Below, one piece after another: positions 17,271 to 26,552 of a DNA stretch of 64,000 nt. The DNA is from Arcobacter_B sp049472135 (GTDB lineage Bacteria > Campylobacterota > Campylobacteria > Campylobacterales > Arcobacteraceae). The position numbers and the translations under genes are program-made. How positions within the stretch are numbered: the first letter of the stretch is position 1; the number at the start of each line of letters is the position of its first letter. The stretch covers positions 1-64,000 of the forward strand of contig NZ_JBMOVV010000013.1 of NCBI RefSeq assembly GCF_049472135.1, in the 5' to 3' direction. The notes under the pieces were generated by a model. That model was not told the DNA's origin, searched no databases, and saw nothing but the letters and a program-made list of their open reading frames with translations.

Positions 17271-19826
17271 ATGGATATTAGAAAAGAGTATTTAGAGTTT
17301 TTTAAAAATAAAGGGCACGAAGTTATATCTTCAATGCCTTTAGTACCGGATGATCCAACATTAATGTTTACAAATGCGGGAATGGTACAATTTAAAGATA
17401 TTTTTACAGGTGAAGTTCCAACTCCATCTAACCCAAGAGCAACATCTTGTCAGCTTTGTGTAAGAGCAGGTGGAAAGCACAATGACTTAGAAAATGTAGG
17501 TTATACAGCAAGACACCATACACTATTTGAAATGTTAGGAAACTTCTCATTTGGTGATTACTTTAAAGAAGATGCTATTGCTTACGCATGGGAATTTGTA
17601 ACTGTTAATTTAGCACTTCCTATTGATAAGTTATGGGTTACTGTTCACAATGATGATGATGAAGCATTTGAACTTTGGACAAAACATATTGATGCATCTA
17701 GAATCAAAAGATTTGGTGATAAAGACAACTTCTGGTCAATGGGTGATACAGGTGCTTGTGGTCCTTGTTCAGAAATCTTCTATGACCAAGGTGAGGAACA
17801 CTTTAATAGCGATGAAGACTACTTAGGTGGTGAAGGTGATAGATTCTTAGAGATTTGGAACTTAGTATTCATGCAATACGAAAGAGATACAAGTGGTAAG
17901 TTAAATCCTCTTCCAAAACCTTCAATTGATACAGGTATGGGATTAGAGAGAGTTATTGCAATCAAAGAGGGTGTATTTAACAACTTTGATTCATCGAACT
18001 TCCAACCAATTATCAAAAGAATTGAAGAGTTAGCAATCAATAAAATTAGTGATGAAAACATAGGTTCTTATAGAGTTATCGCTGATCATTTAAGAGCAAA
18101 CTCATTTATGTTATCTCAAGGTATTTTATTTGGAAATGAGGGTAGACCTTATGTAAATAGAAGAATCATGAGAAGAGCTGTAAGACATGGTTATTTACTT
18201 GGATTTAGAAAACCTTTCTTAGCTGAAGTTTATGATACATTATGTGATATTATGGGTGCTCACTATAGTGATTTAGTTGATCAAAAAGATTATATTAAAG
18301 AGCAATTAACTTTAGAAGAAGCTAGATTCTTTAAAACGATTGAGTCTGGTATGGCTTTATTTGAAGAAGAATTAAAAAATACTAAAAATGTATTCTCAGG
18401 TGAAATCGCATTTAAATTATATGATGAAAAAGGTTTCCCATTAGACTTAACAGAAGATATGTTAAGAGATAAAAACATTAAAGTTGATAATGAGAAATTT
18501 GATGAGTTAATGTCTGAGCAAAAAGCAAAAGCAAAAGCTGCTTGGAAAGGTAGTGGTGACGCTGCTACTTCTGGTGACTTTAAAGCTTTACTTGAAAAAT
18601 ATGGTGAAAATGAATTTGTAGGTTATGATAACACTAACTACAATAGTAAAATTCTTGCACTATTAGATGAAAACTTTAAAGAAGTAGATACACTTAAAAA
18701 AGGTGAGTCTGGATGGGTTATGTTAGATAAGACTCCATTCTATGCAACTTCTGGTGGACAAAGTGGAGATATAGGTGCATTAGAAGATAATGAGCATATT
18801 GCAATTATTGAAGATACACAAAAATTCTATGGATTAAACCTTTCAAAAGTTAAAGTTGAAAATAGTGATATTAATAAAGATGAAGATGTAAAAGCTGTAG
18901 TTGTAAATAGATATGAAGTTGCAAAACATCATAGTGCTACACACCTTTTACAAAGTGCATTAAAGATGGTTTTAGGTGATACAGTTGCACAAGCAGGTTC
19001 ATTAAATGACTCATCAAGATTAAGATTTGACTTTACATATCCAAAAGCAATGACACAAGAGCAAATTGAAGAAGTTGAAGATTTAGTAAACTCTATGATT
19101 TCAAGAGGAATTGTTGGGAATGTTGAAGAGTTAGCTATCGAAGATGCTAAGAAAAAAGGTGCAATAGCTATGTTTGGTGAAAAATATGGTGATGTTGTAA
19201 GAGTTGTAGAATTTGGTGATGTATCAGTTGAATTCTGTGGTGGAACACACGTTAGAAATACACATGATATTGGTTCTTTTTATATTACTAAAGAATCAGG
19301 TGTAAGTGCAGGTGTTAGAAGAATTGAAGCTGTATGTGGAATGTCTGCTATTTCATATGCAAAATCATTTATGAAAAAATACCAAGAAGTTCAAACTGAA
19401 GTTAAAAACCAAGATGCAATTACTGGTATCAAAAAATTAAAAGACCAAATTAAAGAACTTAAAAAAGAAGTTGAAGAAGCTCAAAGCCAAAGCTCAGCTC
19501 CTATTAGTGAAGAAATGATTGGTGATGTTAAAGTTGTAGTTGACATTGTTAAAAATGGAGACATCAAAAAACTAATTGATGATATGAAAAATGCAAATGA
19601 AAAATTAGCAGCACTTCTTATTCAACCAAAAGGTGAAAAAGTTATGATTGTTGCAGGAAGTAAAAACTCAGCAATTAAAGCTGGTGATTGGATTAAAAAT
19701 ATTGCTCCAATCGTTGGTGGTGGAGGTGGGGGAAGACCTGACTTCGCACAAGCTGGTGGTAAAGATGTATCAAAAATTGAAGATGCAAAAAAAGCTGCTT
19801 TAGAGTATGCAAAAGAAAATTTATAG
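17271..19826 (+). CDS. alaS: alanyl-tRNA synthetase AlaS
   Basis: Charges tRNA-Ala. The N-terminal class II catalytic core contains the AlaRS-typical FTNAGMVQFKD and RHHTLFEMLGNFSFGDYF. The editing domain has the zinc-binding HHSATH and the later FCGGTH, and the C-terminal oligomerisation/C-Ala domain includes GGGGGGRPDFAQAGG. With the ATG at 17271 the protein is 851 aa, starting MDIRKEYLEFF as in relatives; a further in-frame ATG at 17259 adds four residues and has no ribosome-binding site. The CopD-like gene follows after 9 bases. Confidence 0.96.
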   Translation: MDIRKEYLEFFKNKGHEVISSMPLVPDDPTLMFTNAGMVQFKDIFTGEVPTPSNPRATSCQLCVRAGGKHNDLENVGYTARHHTLFEMLGNFSFGDYFKEDAIAYAWEFVTVNLALPIDKLWVTVHNDDDEAFELWTKHIDASRIKRFGDKDNFWSMGDTGACGPCSEIFYDQGEEHFNSDEDYLGGEGDRFLEIWNLVFMQYERDTSGKLNPLPKPSIDTGMGLERVIAIKEGVFNNFDSSNFQPIIKRIEELAINKISDENIGSYRVIADHLRANSFMLSQGILFGNEGRPYVNRRIMRRAVRHGYLLGFRKPFLAEVYDTLCDIMGAHYSDLVDQKDYIKEQLTLEEARFFKTIESGMALFEEELKNTKNVFSGEIAFKLYDEKGFPLDLTEDMLRDKNIKVDNEKFDELMSEQKAKAKAAWKGSGDAATSGDFKALLEKYGENEFVGYDNTNYNSKILALLDENFKEVDTLKKGESGWVMLDKTPFYATSGGQSGDIGALEDNEHIAIIEDTQKFYGLNLSKVKVENSDINKDEDVKAVVVNRYEVAKHHSATHLLQSALKMVLGDTVAQAGSLNDSSRLRFDFTYPKAMTQEQIEEVEDLVNSMISRGIVGNVEELAIEDAKKKGAIAMFGEKYGDVVRVVEFGDVSVEFCGGTHVRNTHDIGSFYITKESGVSAGVRRIEAVCGMSAISYAKSFMKKYQEVQTEVKNQDAITGIKKLKDQIKELKKEVEEAQSQSSAPISEEMIGDVKVVVDIVKNGDIKKLIDDMKNANEKLAALLIQPKGEKVMIVAGSKNSAIKAGDWIKNIAPIVGGGGGGRPDFAQAGGKDVSKIEDAKKAALEYAKENL

Positions 19827-19835
19827 GATTAAAAA

Positions 19836-20315
19836 GTGAGTGAACTATTTGATAACTTTTCATCAATTATAGTTTTTCTACATGTAATCTCAGCTGTATT
19901 ATGGGTAGGAGGAATGTTAGCAATTAGATTTGCCGTTCACTACTCTATGCAAGATATTACAGATCCAAAAATAAAACTAGGAAGAACATTAGAGTCTTTA
20001 AGAAGATTTTTTAATATGGTAATTCCTGCAATTGTTTTACTTTTATTAACGGCTATTATTATGATAGTAGCTTTAGGTTTAAAAGGTACACCTTTATATG
20101 GTGTAGCAATTGCAAAAGAAGTGATTTGGACTATTATGACTATAGTTTTTATTACTATTTATATAAAAAGAAATAAAGCAGCAAAAGCTTTCCAAAGCAA
20201 CAACTTTCCAGCTGCAAAACAACAGCTAGAACCTATAGCTAAATACTTTATTCCATTAAATATAGTTTTAGGAATTATTGCAATATTCCTAGGAGTTACA
20301 TTAAGAGGATTTTAA
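19836..20315 (+). CDS. CopD-like integral membrane protein
   Basis: A 159-aa inner-membrane protein with four predicted transmembrane helices. The first, VFLHVISAVLWVGGMLAIRF, has the His-containing pattern found in CopD/YtpI-like membrane proteins. It starts with GTG nine bases after alaS, probably on the same transcript. A copper or haem role is suggested only by loose similarity; no CopC partner is nearby. It ends in a bidirectional terminator. Confidence 0.65.
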   Translation: MSELFDNFSSIIVFLHVISAVLWVGGMLAIRFAVHYSMQDITDPKIKLGRTLESLRRFFNMVIPAIVLLLLTAIIMIVALGLKGTPLYGVAIAKEVIWTIMTIVFITIYIKRNKAAKAFQSNNFPAAKQQLEPIAKYFIPLNIVLGIIAIFLGVTLRGF

Positions 20316-20324
20316 TCCTCTTAA
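20301..20324. terminator. bidirectional intrinsic terminator
   Basis: TTAAGAGGA and TCCTCTTAA form a 9-bp stem with a 6-nt loop at the junction of two convergent genes, and both stop codons are inside the structure. Confidence 0.75.
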
Positions 20325-21037
20325 TCATCTAAATAATACTCAACCGTTGACACAACTCTAACTCTTTTTATGTGTTGTGTATTTTGATCTCTACTTGAAA
20401 TAGAAAACTGACCTTGTCTTGCATTTTTGATTTTTCCTAATTTACTGTTTGAATCTTTAGCAAACTTCATAGCAACTTCTCTTGCTTTTCTAGTAGCTTC
20501 CTCAATCATAATAGGTTTTACTTCATTTAACTTTGTAAAAAAGTATTGAGCTTTTGAATCATAATCATTTGTTCTAAATAAAATACCTTTTTTATTCAAA
20601 GATGAGATATTTAGAATCGCACTTCTAACTAAATCAACATTTTTAGAATAAACATTTATTGTTTGATTTGCACTATATCTAAACCTTACATTTTCATTTG
20701 AGTAACTATTTGCTAATTTATCATTTATTGATGCTGATGGGATTGTCCACTCATCTTTTATAATCCCATTTTTTTCTAAAAATTCAGTAATAATTTTTGT
20801 ATTTGTTTCAATTTGCTTATTTAAATCATTTAATTCATTACTTGCAACAGTAAACTTTATAGGCCATAAAACAATATCGGCATTGAACTCTTTTTGAGAT
20901 AATCCTTTTACTGTAACAGTTCTGTCAAACTGCTTATAAGTTTTTATACCTTCAACAAAAAAATAGCCCAATGAACTTAAACCTAAAAAAATTGATATAC
21001 CTAAAATATAAATTGACTTACTGCTTATATTTGACAT
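20321..21037 (-). CDS. SIMPL (DUF541) domain protein
   Basis: A 238-aa protein with an N-terminal membrane anchor (about residues 8-28) and a SIMPL/DUF541 domain, recognised by the early TVTVKGLSQKEFNADIVLWP and by EATRKAREVAMKFAKDSNS towards the C-terminus. It is probably anchored in the inner membrane with the domain in the periplasm. I chose the ATG at 21037, preceded by AAGGAT; the longer reading from 21058 overlaps the MFS gene. The molecular function of SIMPL proteins is poorly defined. Confidence 0.8.
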   Translation of the reverse strand: MSNISSKSIYILGISIFLGLSSLGYFFVEGIKTYKQFDRTVTVKGLSQKEFNADIVLWPIKFTVASNELNDLNKQIETNTKIITEFLEKNGIIKDEWTIPSASINDKLANSYSNENVRFRYSANQTINVYSKNVDLVRSAILNISSLNKKGILFRTNDYDSKAQYFFTKLNEVKPIMIEEATRKAREVAMKFAKDSNSKLGKIKNARQGQFSISSRDQNTQHIKRVRVVSTVEYYLDD

Positions 21038-21050
21038 ATTTAGTATCCTT

Positions 21051-22190
21051 TTAATCAAATAACTTTTTATTTCTATAAACTAAAATAAGCATTAAAAATA
21101 TAATGAAAATAAAACTATAAACCATTATATTCCATCCTAAATGCTCATAAATTATTGAAGGTAAAAAAGACCCCATTGCTCCACCTAAATAGTAGAAAGT
21201 AAGATACATTCCTGATGTTAGTGATTTTTGTTCCCCTTTCATAGAGTTTGCAAGACCTGTACTCATTGTATGAACTGTAAACATTCCTATACAGAATATA
21301 AATAGCATTACAAATAAAAACAGTACATTTGTACTTGTCAAGAAAAAATTAACCGCAATAAAAATAAGTAATCCAACAAGAATTGTATTTAGTTCAGTTT
21401 TAAAAATCTTAACTATCTTTTTTGAAAGTAATGAAACTAAAATCCCCATTCCATATCCTAAGTATAAAAGACTAATTTGAAACTCATTTATTGAGCTACT
21501 TATATCTTTTACTCTAAATGGAAGAACATTTAATACTCCTGCAAAAACAAAAAATACACAAAACATCAATAAGTAAACCACTACAAATCTTTTATCTTTT
21601 AAAATATTTGTAATATCACTTACCTTAGGTTTTGACAAAGTTGCTTCACCTTCATACTTTAACTTTTTAATAAAAAATAGTGAAATAAAAATTGCTAGAG
21701 ATAAAGAATAGAAAACATATTCATAAGAAAAACTTGTAGCAATAGCACCAGAAAAGATTCTTCCAATCATTCCACCAAAAACAGTTGCAGCAACATATAT
21801 AGCCATATTGTATTTGATATTTTCTTTATCAATATTCGCTAAAATACTCATAAGAGCTGTTAAAATAGCAGGTACAACTAAAGCTTCACAAAATCTAAAA
21901 AATAAAAATGTCTCATAATTTGTACTCAATCCTAAAAAGATATTAGTCACAAGTAAAATAAAAGATGAATACATCAACATTTTTTTAGCACAAACTTTTT
22001 CTAAAATATATCCATATACAATAGGTGATATTGCTAAAAAAAGCATAATTACAGCTGTAAACTGCGAAGCTTTTATTACTGATATATTAAATTCATCTGC
22101 AAGTAAAGGTTGAAGTGGTTGAGTTGCATACATAACTGAAAGCACAATTACTATGCAATAAATAACAATAAATAAATCTAATTTCTTCAC
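21051..22190 (-). CDS. MFS transporter, YnfM/arabinose-efflux-like
   Basis: A 379-aa major facilitator protein with about 12 hydrophobic segments. The N-terminal VMYATQPLQPLLADEFNIS, with its pair of PL motifs, is typical of the YnfM-like efflux branch. The GTG start at 22190 directly follows the TAG of the upstream lipoprotein gene, so the two are likely coupled. An exporter role is inferred from the family; the substrate is unknown. Confidence 0.8.
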   Translation of the reverse strand: MKKLDLFIVIYCIVIVLSVMYATQPLQPLLADEFNISVIKASQFTAVIMLFLAISPIVYGYILEKVCAKKMLMYSSFILLVTNIFLGLSTNYETFLFFRFCEALVVPAILTALMSILANIDKENIKYNMAIYVAATVFGGMIGRIFSGAIATSFSYEYVFYSLSLAIFISLFFIKKLKYEGEATLSKPKVSDITNILKDKRFVVVYLLMFCVFFVFAGVLNVLPFRVKDISSSINEFQISLLYLGYGMGILVSLLSKKIVKIFKTELNTILVGLLIFIAVNFFLTSTNVLFLFVMLFIFCIGMFTVHTMSTGLANSMKGEQKSLTSGMYLTFYYLGGAMGSFLPSIIYEHLGWNIMVYSFIFIIFLMLILVYRNKKLFD

Positions 22191-22757
22191 CTAAAACTCA
22201 CTTTTTAAATCTATTTTTTCAAAATAGTTTTCAACAATATCCATAGTTACTAGACTCTTGAAATAATCTTTATCAAATCTTTGTTTATTAATATTTTCAT
22301 TAACATAAGAGTTATTGTATTGTCTTAATAATTTTTGGAAATATAAACCATTGTAATCTAAAATAAACATATCTTCAGAAGAGTTAAACTTATAAATCAA
22401 ATCAATGTAGTATTTTTCATCAATTAAATAAGTTGTAAACTCATAATTATCATAATCATAACTTTGAATCTTTTTCATACTAGTTATTTTAAAATGCTTT
22501 TTAAACTGATAAACAAAATATCCTCTAGGAAGTCCACTCCAATTACATGTATTGTTTAAAGAAATATATTCAACAAATAGTTTTTTATATTTACTATCAT
22601 CAATAGTTTTTATATATGAATCTCTTGTACAAAATCCAAGAGTAGATTGTTCTTTTTGAGTCTGTAATTCTAAAGTGTCAAAAGAGTTTGTATATTTAAC
22701 AGGTGAACAAGCAGTAAGAAAAAGAAGACTTATAAAACTAAATAGTAGTGTTCTCAT
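22191..22757 (-). CDS. putative lipoprotein of unknown function
   Basis: 188 aa with a lipoprotein signal peptide ending LLFLTAC, lipidated Cys at residue 17. The mature part is polar, tyrosine-rich and without a domain I recognise. It is directly joined to the MFS gene downstream (TAG-GTG) and divergent from the NlpC/P60 lipoproteins. An envelope location is well supported, the function is not. Confidence 0.7.
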   Translation of the reverse strand: MRTLLFSFISLLFLTACSPVKYTNSFDTLELQTQKEQSTLGFCTRDSYIKTIDDSKYKKLFVEYISLNNTCNWSGLPRGYFVYQFKKHFKITSMKKIQSYDYDNYEFTTYLIDEKYYIDLIYKFNSSEDMFILDYNGLYFQKLLRQYNNSYVNENINKQRFDKDYFKSLVTMDIVENYFEKIDLKSEF

Positions 22758-22868
22758 AATTAATCCTTCTATTAAAAATGCATTATACCATTTTTGGGAT
22801 AATTAATTCTTATCATATTATTTTTGATATAATATAATTTAATTATATGTTTAGGAAAATATTTATTC

Positions 22869-23384
22869 ATGATAAAATCAATTGCATTTATTTTTATATC
22901 ATTAATTTTTATAACAGGATGCTCTAATAAAAATAGTTATGACAAATTTGTAAGTAGCTATAAAGAGCTAGATTCTCTTCCTTTCCCTAGTGCTTCCCTA
23001 GAAAATACACTACTTCAAACAAATACTCAACTAAAAGAGTTCTATCAACAATGGAGAGGTGTTAGATATAAATGGGGTGGTAATTCAAAAAGAGGAATTG
23101 ATTGTTCTGCTTTTGTTCAAAAAGCATATAAAAATAGTTTTAATCTAAAACTTCCTAGAACAACAAAGTCTCAACATAAAGTGGGGAAGTATATAGAAAA
23201 AACTTCTCTTAGACTTGGGGATTTAGTATTCTTTAAAACAGGTTGGGATTCAAGACATGTGGGAATATACTTAGATAATGGAAGATTTATGCATGCTTCA
23301 ACAAAAAAAGGAGTAATTATTTCTTCTTTAAATAACTCATATTATAAAAAACATTACTGGAAAGCAAAAAGAGTTTTATTTTAA
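22869..23384 (+). CDS. NlpC/P60-family peptidoglycan endopeptidase lipoprotein (first of two)
   Basis: 171 aa with a lipobox (FITGC, lipidated Cys18) and a C-terminal NlpC/P60 papain-like domain that cleaves peptide stems of peptidoglycan. The catalytic residues appear intact: C79 in RGIDCSAF, H130 in SRHVGIYL and H142 in FMHAS. The WGGNSKRGIDCS motif is the family hallmark. A second, similar gene follows 56 bases downstream, so this is a tandem duplication. A divergent promoter region of about 110 bp lies before it. Confidence 0.88.
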   Translation: MIKSIAFIFISLIFITGCSNKNSYDKFVSSYKELDSLPFPSASLENTLLQTNTQLKEFYQQWRGVRYKWGGNSKRGIDCSAFVQKAYKNSFNLKLPRTTKSQHKVGKYIEKTSLRLGDLVFFKTGWDSRHVGIYLDNGRFMHASTKKGVIISSLNNSYYKKHYWKAKRVLF

Positions 23385-23440
23385 CACTAAGAAAAAAAAG
23401 GGTATAATTTAAGATTAATTTAATTTTTATAGGAGTAAAT

Positions 23441-24031
23441 GTGATAAGAAACTTATCATTTTTAATATTAATCACACTTTTTTTTAGTGCATGTAATAGT
23501 ACTAAAACAATAGCTTACAAAGAAACTTCACAAGAAAACATAGACGCTCAAATAGTAGCTTTAAAAAATATCAAACCAGTAGATACAAAAGAGTTAACAT
23601 ACCAAACAAAATCATATACAAATGAACCTAAAGAAGATTTATCAGTAAATAATGATGAAATCATAAAAGATGCATTAATGGAATTTTATGATGAATGGAA
23701 ACATGTAAAATATAAATTTGGAGGAAACTCTAAAAAAGGTATTGATTGTTCAGCCTTTACTCAAAGAATATTTAAAGAAAAATTTAATATCAAAATTCCA
23801 AGAAGTACAAGAACTCAAGTTAAAATTGGGGAAAAGATAAAAAAATCTGAACTTAAAATAGGTGATTTGGTATTTTTTAAAACAGGGAGAACAGATAGAC
23901 ATGTAGGTGTTTATATGGGTGATGGAAAATTTATGCATGCTTCAATAAAAGGTGTGAAATTTACAAAAATAGATAAAGCTTTTTATAGAAAGACTTATTG
24001 GACATCAAGAAGAGTTATAGAGGATTTATAA
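23441..24031 (+). CDS. NlpC/P60-family peptidoglycan endopeptidase lipoprotein (second of two)
   Basis: 196 aa, lipobox FFSAC with Cys18, then a linker longer than in its upstream paralogue, then the NlpC/P60 domain with C103 (KGIDCSAF), H154 (DRHVGVYM) and H166 (FMHAS). The GTG start has an AGGAG site five bases upstream. The domain is nearly collinear with the preceding gene. The longer, polar linker may let it reach further into the peptidoglycan layer (inference). Confidence 0.88.
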   Translation: MIRNLSFLILITLFFSACNSTKTIAYKETSQENIDAQIVALKNIKPVDTKELTYQTKSYTNEPKEDLSVNNDEIIKDALMEFYDEWKHVKYKFGGNSKKGIDCSAFTQRIFKEKFNIKIPRSTRTQVKIGEKIKKSELKIGDLVFFKTGRTDRHVGVYMGDGKFMHASIKGVKFTKIDKAFYRKTYWTSRRVIEDL

Positions 24032-24032
24032 T

Positions 24033-24152
24033 ACAAAAAAGCCCTAAAAACTTAAATTATGTTTAGGAGAAATGAGTTTATTTTTACTTATTACTCTTAG
24101 ATTTTAATTCTGATATGAGACTTGAAGAGTAATATTTACTAGGGCTTTTTGT
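24033..24152. repeat. nested inverted-repeat element between convergent genes
   Basis: An outer pair of arms, ACAAAAAAGCCCTA (24033-24046) and TAGGGCTTTTTGT (24140-24152), encloses an inner 10-bp stem, TATTACTCTT (24089-24098) with AAGAGTAATA (24125-24134). Alternative pairings exist: CCTAAA with TTTAGG inside the left half, and AGTAA-TAT-TTACT on the right. It may be a bidirectional terminator opened by an insertion, a MITE-like element or a structured RNA. The rest of the gap to 24284 shows nothing firm. Confidence 0.5.
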
Positions 24153-24284
24153 AATTAGGTAAGTTAATGAGGCAAATGCACTTAAATTTATAATTTAGGA
24201 AGCAGAAAGGATACAAATGAGAAATGCATCTACCTCTTTAATACTGTAATTTTAATGAAACAATATGATAATTGTATGATTTTA

Positions 24285-25574
24285 TTACAACTTTATGAAA
24301 TTTGATAAAATAAATAGACAAATCACCCCTACAATGTACATTTTTAGAGCATATAAAATATTGGCTTTAAAAATATCCTTCGCACTTAAATCATATCTTG
24401 CTACCATTGTTAGATTTAATCCACTAAAAGGTGAAGTTGAAACTGTCGTTGCCCAAGCTAATAAAAATGTTACCGCTAAAAGTGTATGATTTGCACTACT
24501 TAAAAAATCTCCAATAATAGCAATAGTAATAATAGGATGAATTCCTACAAAAGCTAAGACAATAAAAATTGCTAAAAGTATTGAAGCTACTATCCAATCA
24601 AACTCTTCAAAAGGTAGAGGAAGTTGCAAACCTAAAAGTATTGAACTTATAGATATACCAAACATACCTGCAATTAAAAAAAGTGAAAGCTCCACTTTCA
24701 TTTTTGGTAACTCATCATTAATATGATTTAAAAGTTTTATAGAAGAGTTTTTTAATCCTTTTTTTATTGGTAAAACAATAAGAGTTAAAACAAATGAAAA
24801 TAAGGCAATTAAAACTATCACTTTAATATTTGGGAAATAGTGATTTGCTAAAAGTACTAAAAATGCCAAGAAAAAAGGAAGTGTCAAAGTACTAAAAGCA
24901 ACAGGATAACCTCTGAATTCCTCAATATTAAAACTCTTATCTCTTGTCACATCATAATATGTAATTAAAAATGCAATAAATGCTAAAACTAATCCATTTG
25001 CTAGAATAACTGTTGTATTTAAATTTGGGGCATAAGTAATAGCAGCTGCAAAAGCTACAAAAAATGGTGACCAATAAGCATCACTTGAAAAAGCTCTAGT
25101 AAGCAATACTATTTGTACTTTTGTTAGCTTTGCTTTTTTATGTAATTTATCTGCAACCAAAATTAATGAAGATAAATTTATAACTGAACCAAAAAGATGT
25201 ACTCCTAAATAAGTTTTTAGAAATGAACTTTTACCTTTTGGAAGATTTATACTTTTATCTTTTTTAGGTGTTGCTATTAGTCTTAAAAAACCAACTCCAA
25301 TTAAAAGTGTTAATAAGTATTGATTTACACTAAACACTTTTACAAAATCAATTGTAAAACCTCTATAAAAAGAGAATGAAAAGGCTATTAAACTTAGAAA
25401 AAATAGTATATTTAAAACTTTTCTACTTTTCAATGAAAAGTAAGAAAGAATCAATGCACCCCAAGCAAAACCACTTGCAATTATCAATAATGAATTATTA
25501 AAAAAGTATGCAATAAAAGTTACAATAAAAGATGAAAATATCAAAAAACCTGATAAAGTTGAAAGATTAGCCAT
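24285..25574 (-). CDS. ion-transporter-superfamily-like integral membrane protein
   Basis: A 429-aa inner-membrane protein with roughly 12 hydrophobic segments. The arrangement, with a conserved middle SDAYWSPFFVAFA and a late WATTVSTSPFSGLNLTM, recalls permeases of the ion transporter/DASS superfamily, but no specific family is certain. It overlaps the DMT transporter gene by 8 bases on the same strand, so the two are translationally coupled. The substrate is unknown. Confidence 0.6.
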   Translation of the reverse strand: MANLSTLSGFLIFSSFIVTFIAYFFNNSLLIIASGFAWGALILSYFSLKSRKVLNILFFLSLIAFSFSFYRGFTIDFVKVFSVNQYLLTLLIGVGFLRLIATPKKDKSINLPKGKSSFLKTYLGVHLFGSVINLSSLILVADKLHKKAKLTKVQIVLLTRAFSSDAYWSPFFVAFAAAITYAPNLNTTVILANGLVLAFIAFLITYYDVTRDKSFNIEEFRGYPVAFSTLTLPFFLAFLVLLANHYFPNIKVIVLIALFSFVLTLIVLPIKKGLKNSSIKLLNHINDELPKMKVELSLFLIAGMFGISISSILLGLQLPLPFEEFDWIVASILLAIFIVLAFVGIHPIITIAIIGDFLSSANHTLLAVTFLLAWATTVSTSPFSGLNLTMVARYDLSAKDIFKANILYALKMYIVGVICLFILSNFIKL

Positions 25575-26463
25575 TTTTTGAACTCTTTTTTACATAAAAT
25601 ATTGATAGATAAATTCCTAAACCTATTAAAAGAACTCCTACTAGATGATATAATTCTAACTTCTCTTTTAAAAATATATATGCTAATACTGCACCAAATA
25701 TTGGCATTAGATGGGCAAACTGCCCTGCTTTATTTGCTCCTACTTGCACAGTTGAAATATTCCAAAAATAAAAAGACAGAATTGATGGAAATATAACCAT
25801 ATAAATTAATGAGTAAAAAACTGAACTATTATCTACAAAATCAATACTAAAAGTATAACCTTGATAGAAAAATACTACTGCTAAAATAAGTGTTCCTATA
25901 AAAGTAGTAATAGCTAAAAAATCAAATGCTTTGATATCTTTTGGCATAAACTTTAAACATATAGAGTATACAGACCAAACAAAACCTGCTAATAGTATCC
26001 ATAAATCACCCCTTGAAAACTCTAAAGTTTGTAAAGTTTGATACTCACCTTTTAAAATAAGATATATAACTCCAATAGTTGAGATTATAATCCCTAAGAC
26101 CTGAATAAATTTAATACTTGTCTTTAAAATAATTCCAGATAAAACTACTATCATAATAGGAATAGCTGAATTAATTAATAAGGCATTTATTGCGGTTGTT
26201 GTTTGTAATCCGTAATATAAAAAAGTGTTAAAACCTGCTACTCCAAAAGCACCTAATAAAAGTAAAATCAAAAAATCTTTACTCAAAGCTTTAAAAAGCC
26301 TTTTTATATTGATAAAAATATAAGGTAAAAGTAATACTAAGACAAAAAACCATCTATAAAAAGATAACTCAGTTGGTTCTATACTTGAAGAAACTAATCT
26401 ACCAAAAACAAAGTTTCCAGACCAAAAAAGTACTGCTAAAACTAATAAAAAATAATACTGCAT
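25567..26463 (-). CDS. EamA/DMT-family transporter
   Basis: A 298-aa protein with ten transmembrane helices arranged as two EamA repeats; the first repeat begins with LAVLFWSGNFVFGRLV and the second with DLWILLAGFVWSVYSICLKF. It is a drug/metabolite transporter-type exporter of the inner membrane. The ATG has AAAGAAG in front. It lies directly downstream of the porin terminator and overlaps the following permease gene. Confidence 0.85.
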   Translation of the reverse strand: MQYYFLLVLAVLFWSGNFVFGRLVSSSIEPTELSFYRWFFVLVLLLPYIFINIKRLFKALSKDFLILLLLGAFGVAGFNTFLYYGLQTTTAINALLINSAIPIMIVVLSGIILKTSIKFIQVLGIIISTIGVIYLILKGEYQTLQTLEFSRGDLWILLAGFVWSVYSICLKFMPKDIKAFDFLAITTFIGTLILAVVFFYQGYTFSIDFVDNSSVFYSLIYMVIFPSILSFYFWNISTVQVGANKAGQFAHLMPIFGAVLAYIFLKEKLELYHLVGVLLIGLGIYLSIFYVKKSSKNG

Positions 26464-26495
26464 AATAACTTCTTTTGAAAAAATTTAAATTAAAA

Positions 26496-26523
26496 AAGGG
26501 TTCAAGTATATACTTGAACCCTT
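26496..26523. terminator. intrinsic terminator after the porin gene
   Basis: A 28-base perfect palindrome (arms AAGGGTTCAAGTAT / ATACTTGAACCCTT) followed by TTTTTT on the minus strand. It insulates the porin from the EamA gene. Confidence 0.88.
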
Positions 26524-26552
26524 AAAAATAGCTTTTATACTAAAGTAATTTA

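Noticed and set aside
24217..24249. Ten-codon ORF (MRNASTSLIL) with AAAGGA ahead
   Set aside because: Good spacing but far too short to support; no downstream plus-strand gene that a leader peptide could control.
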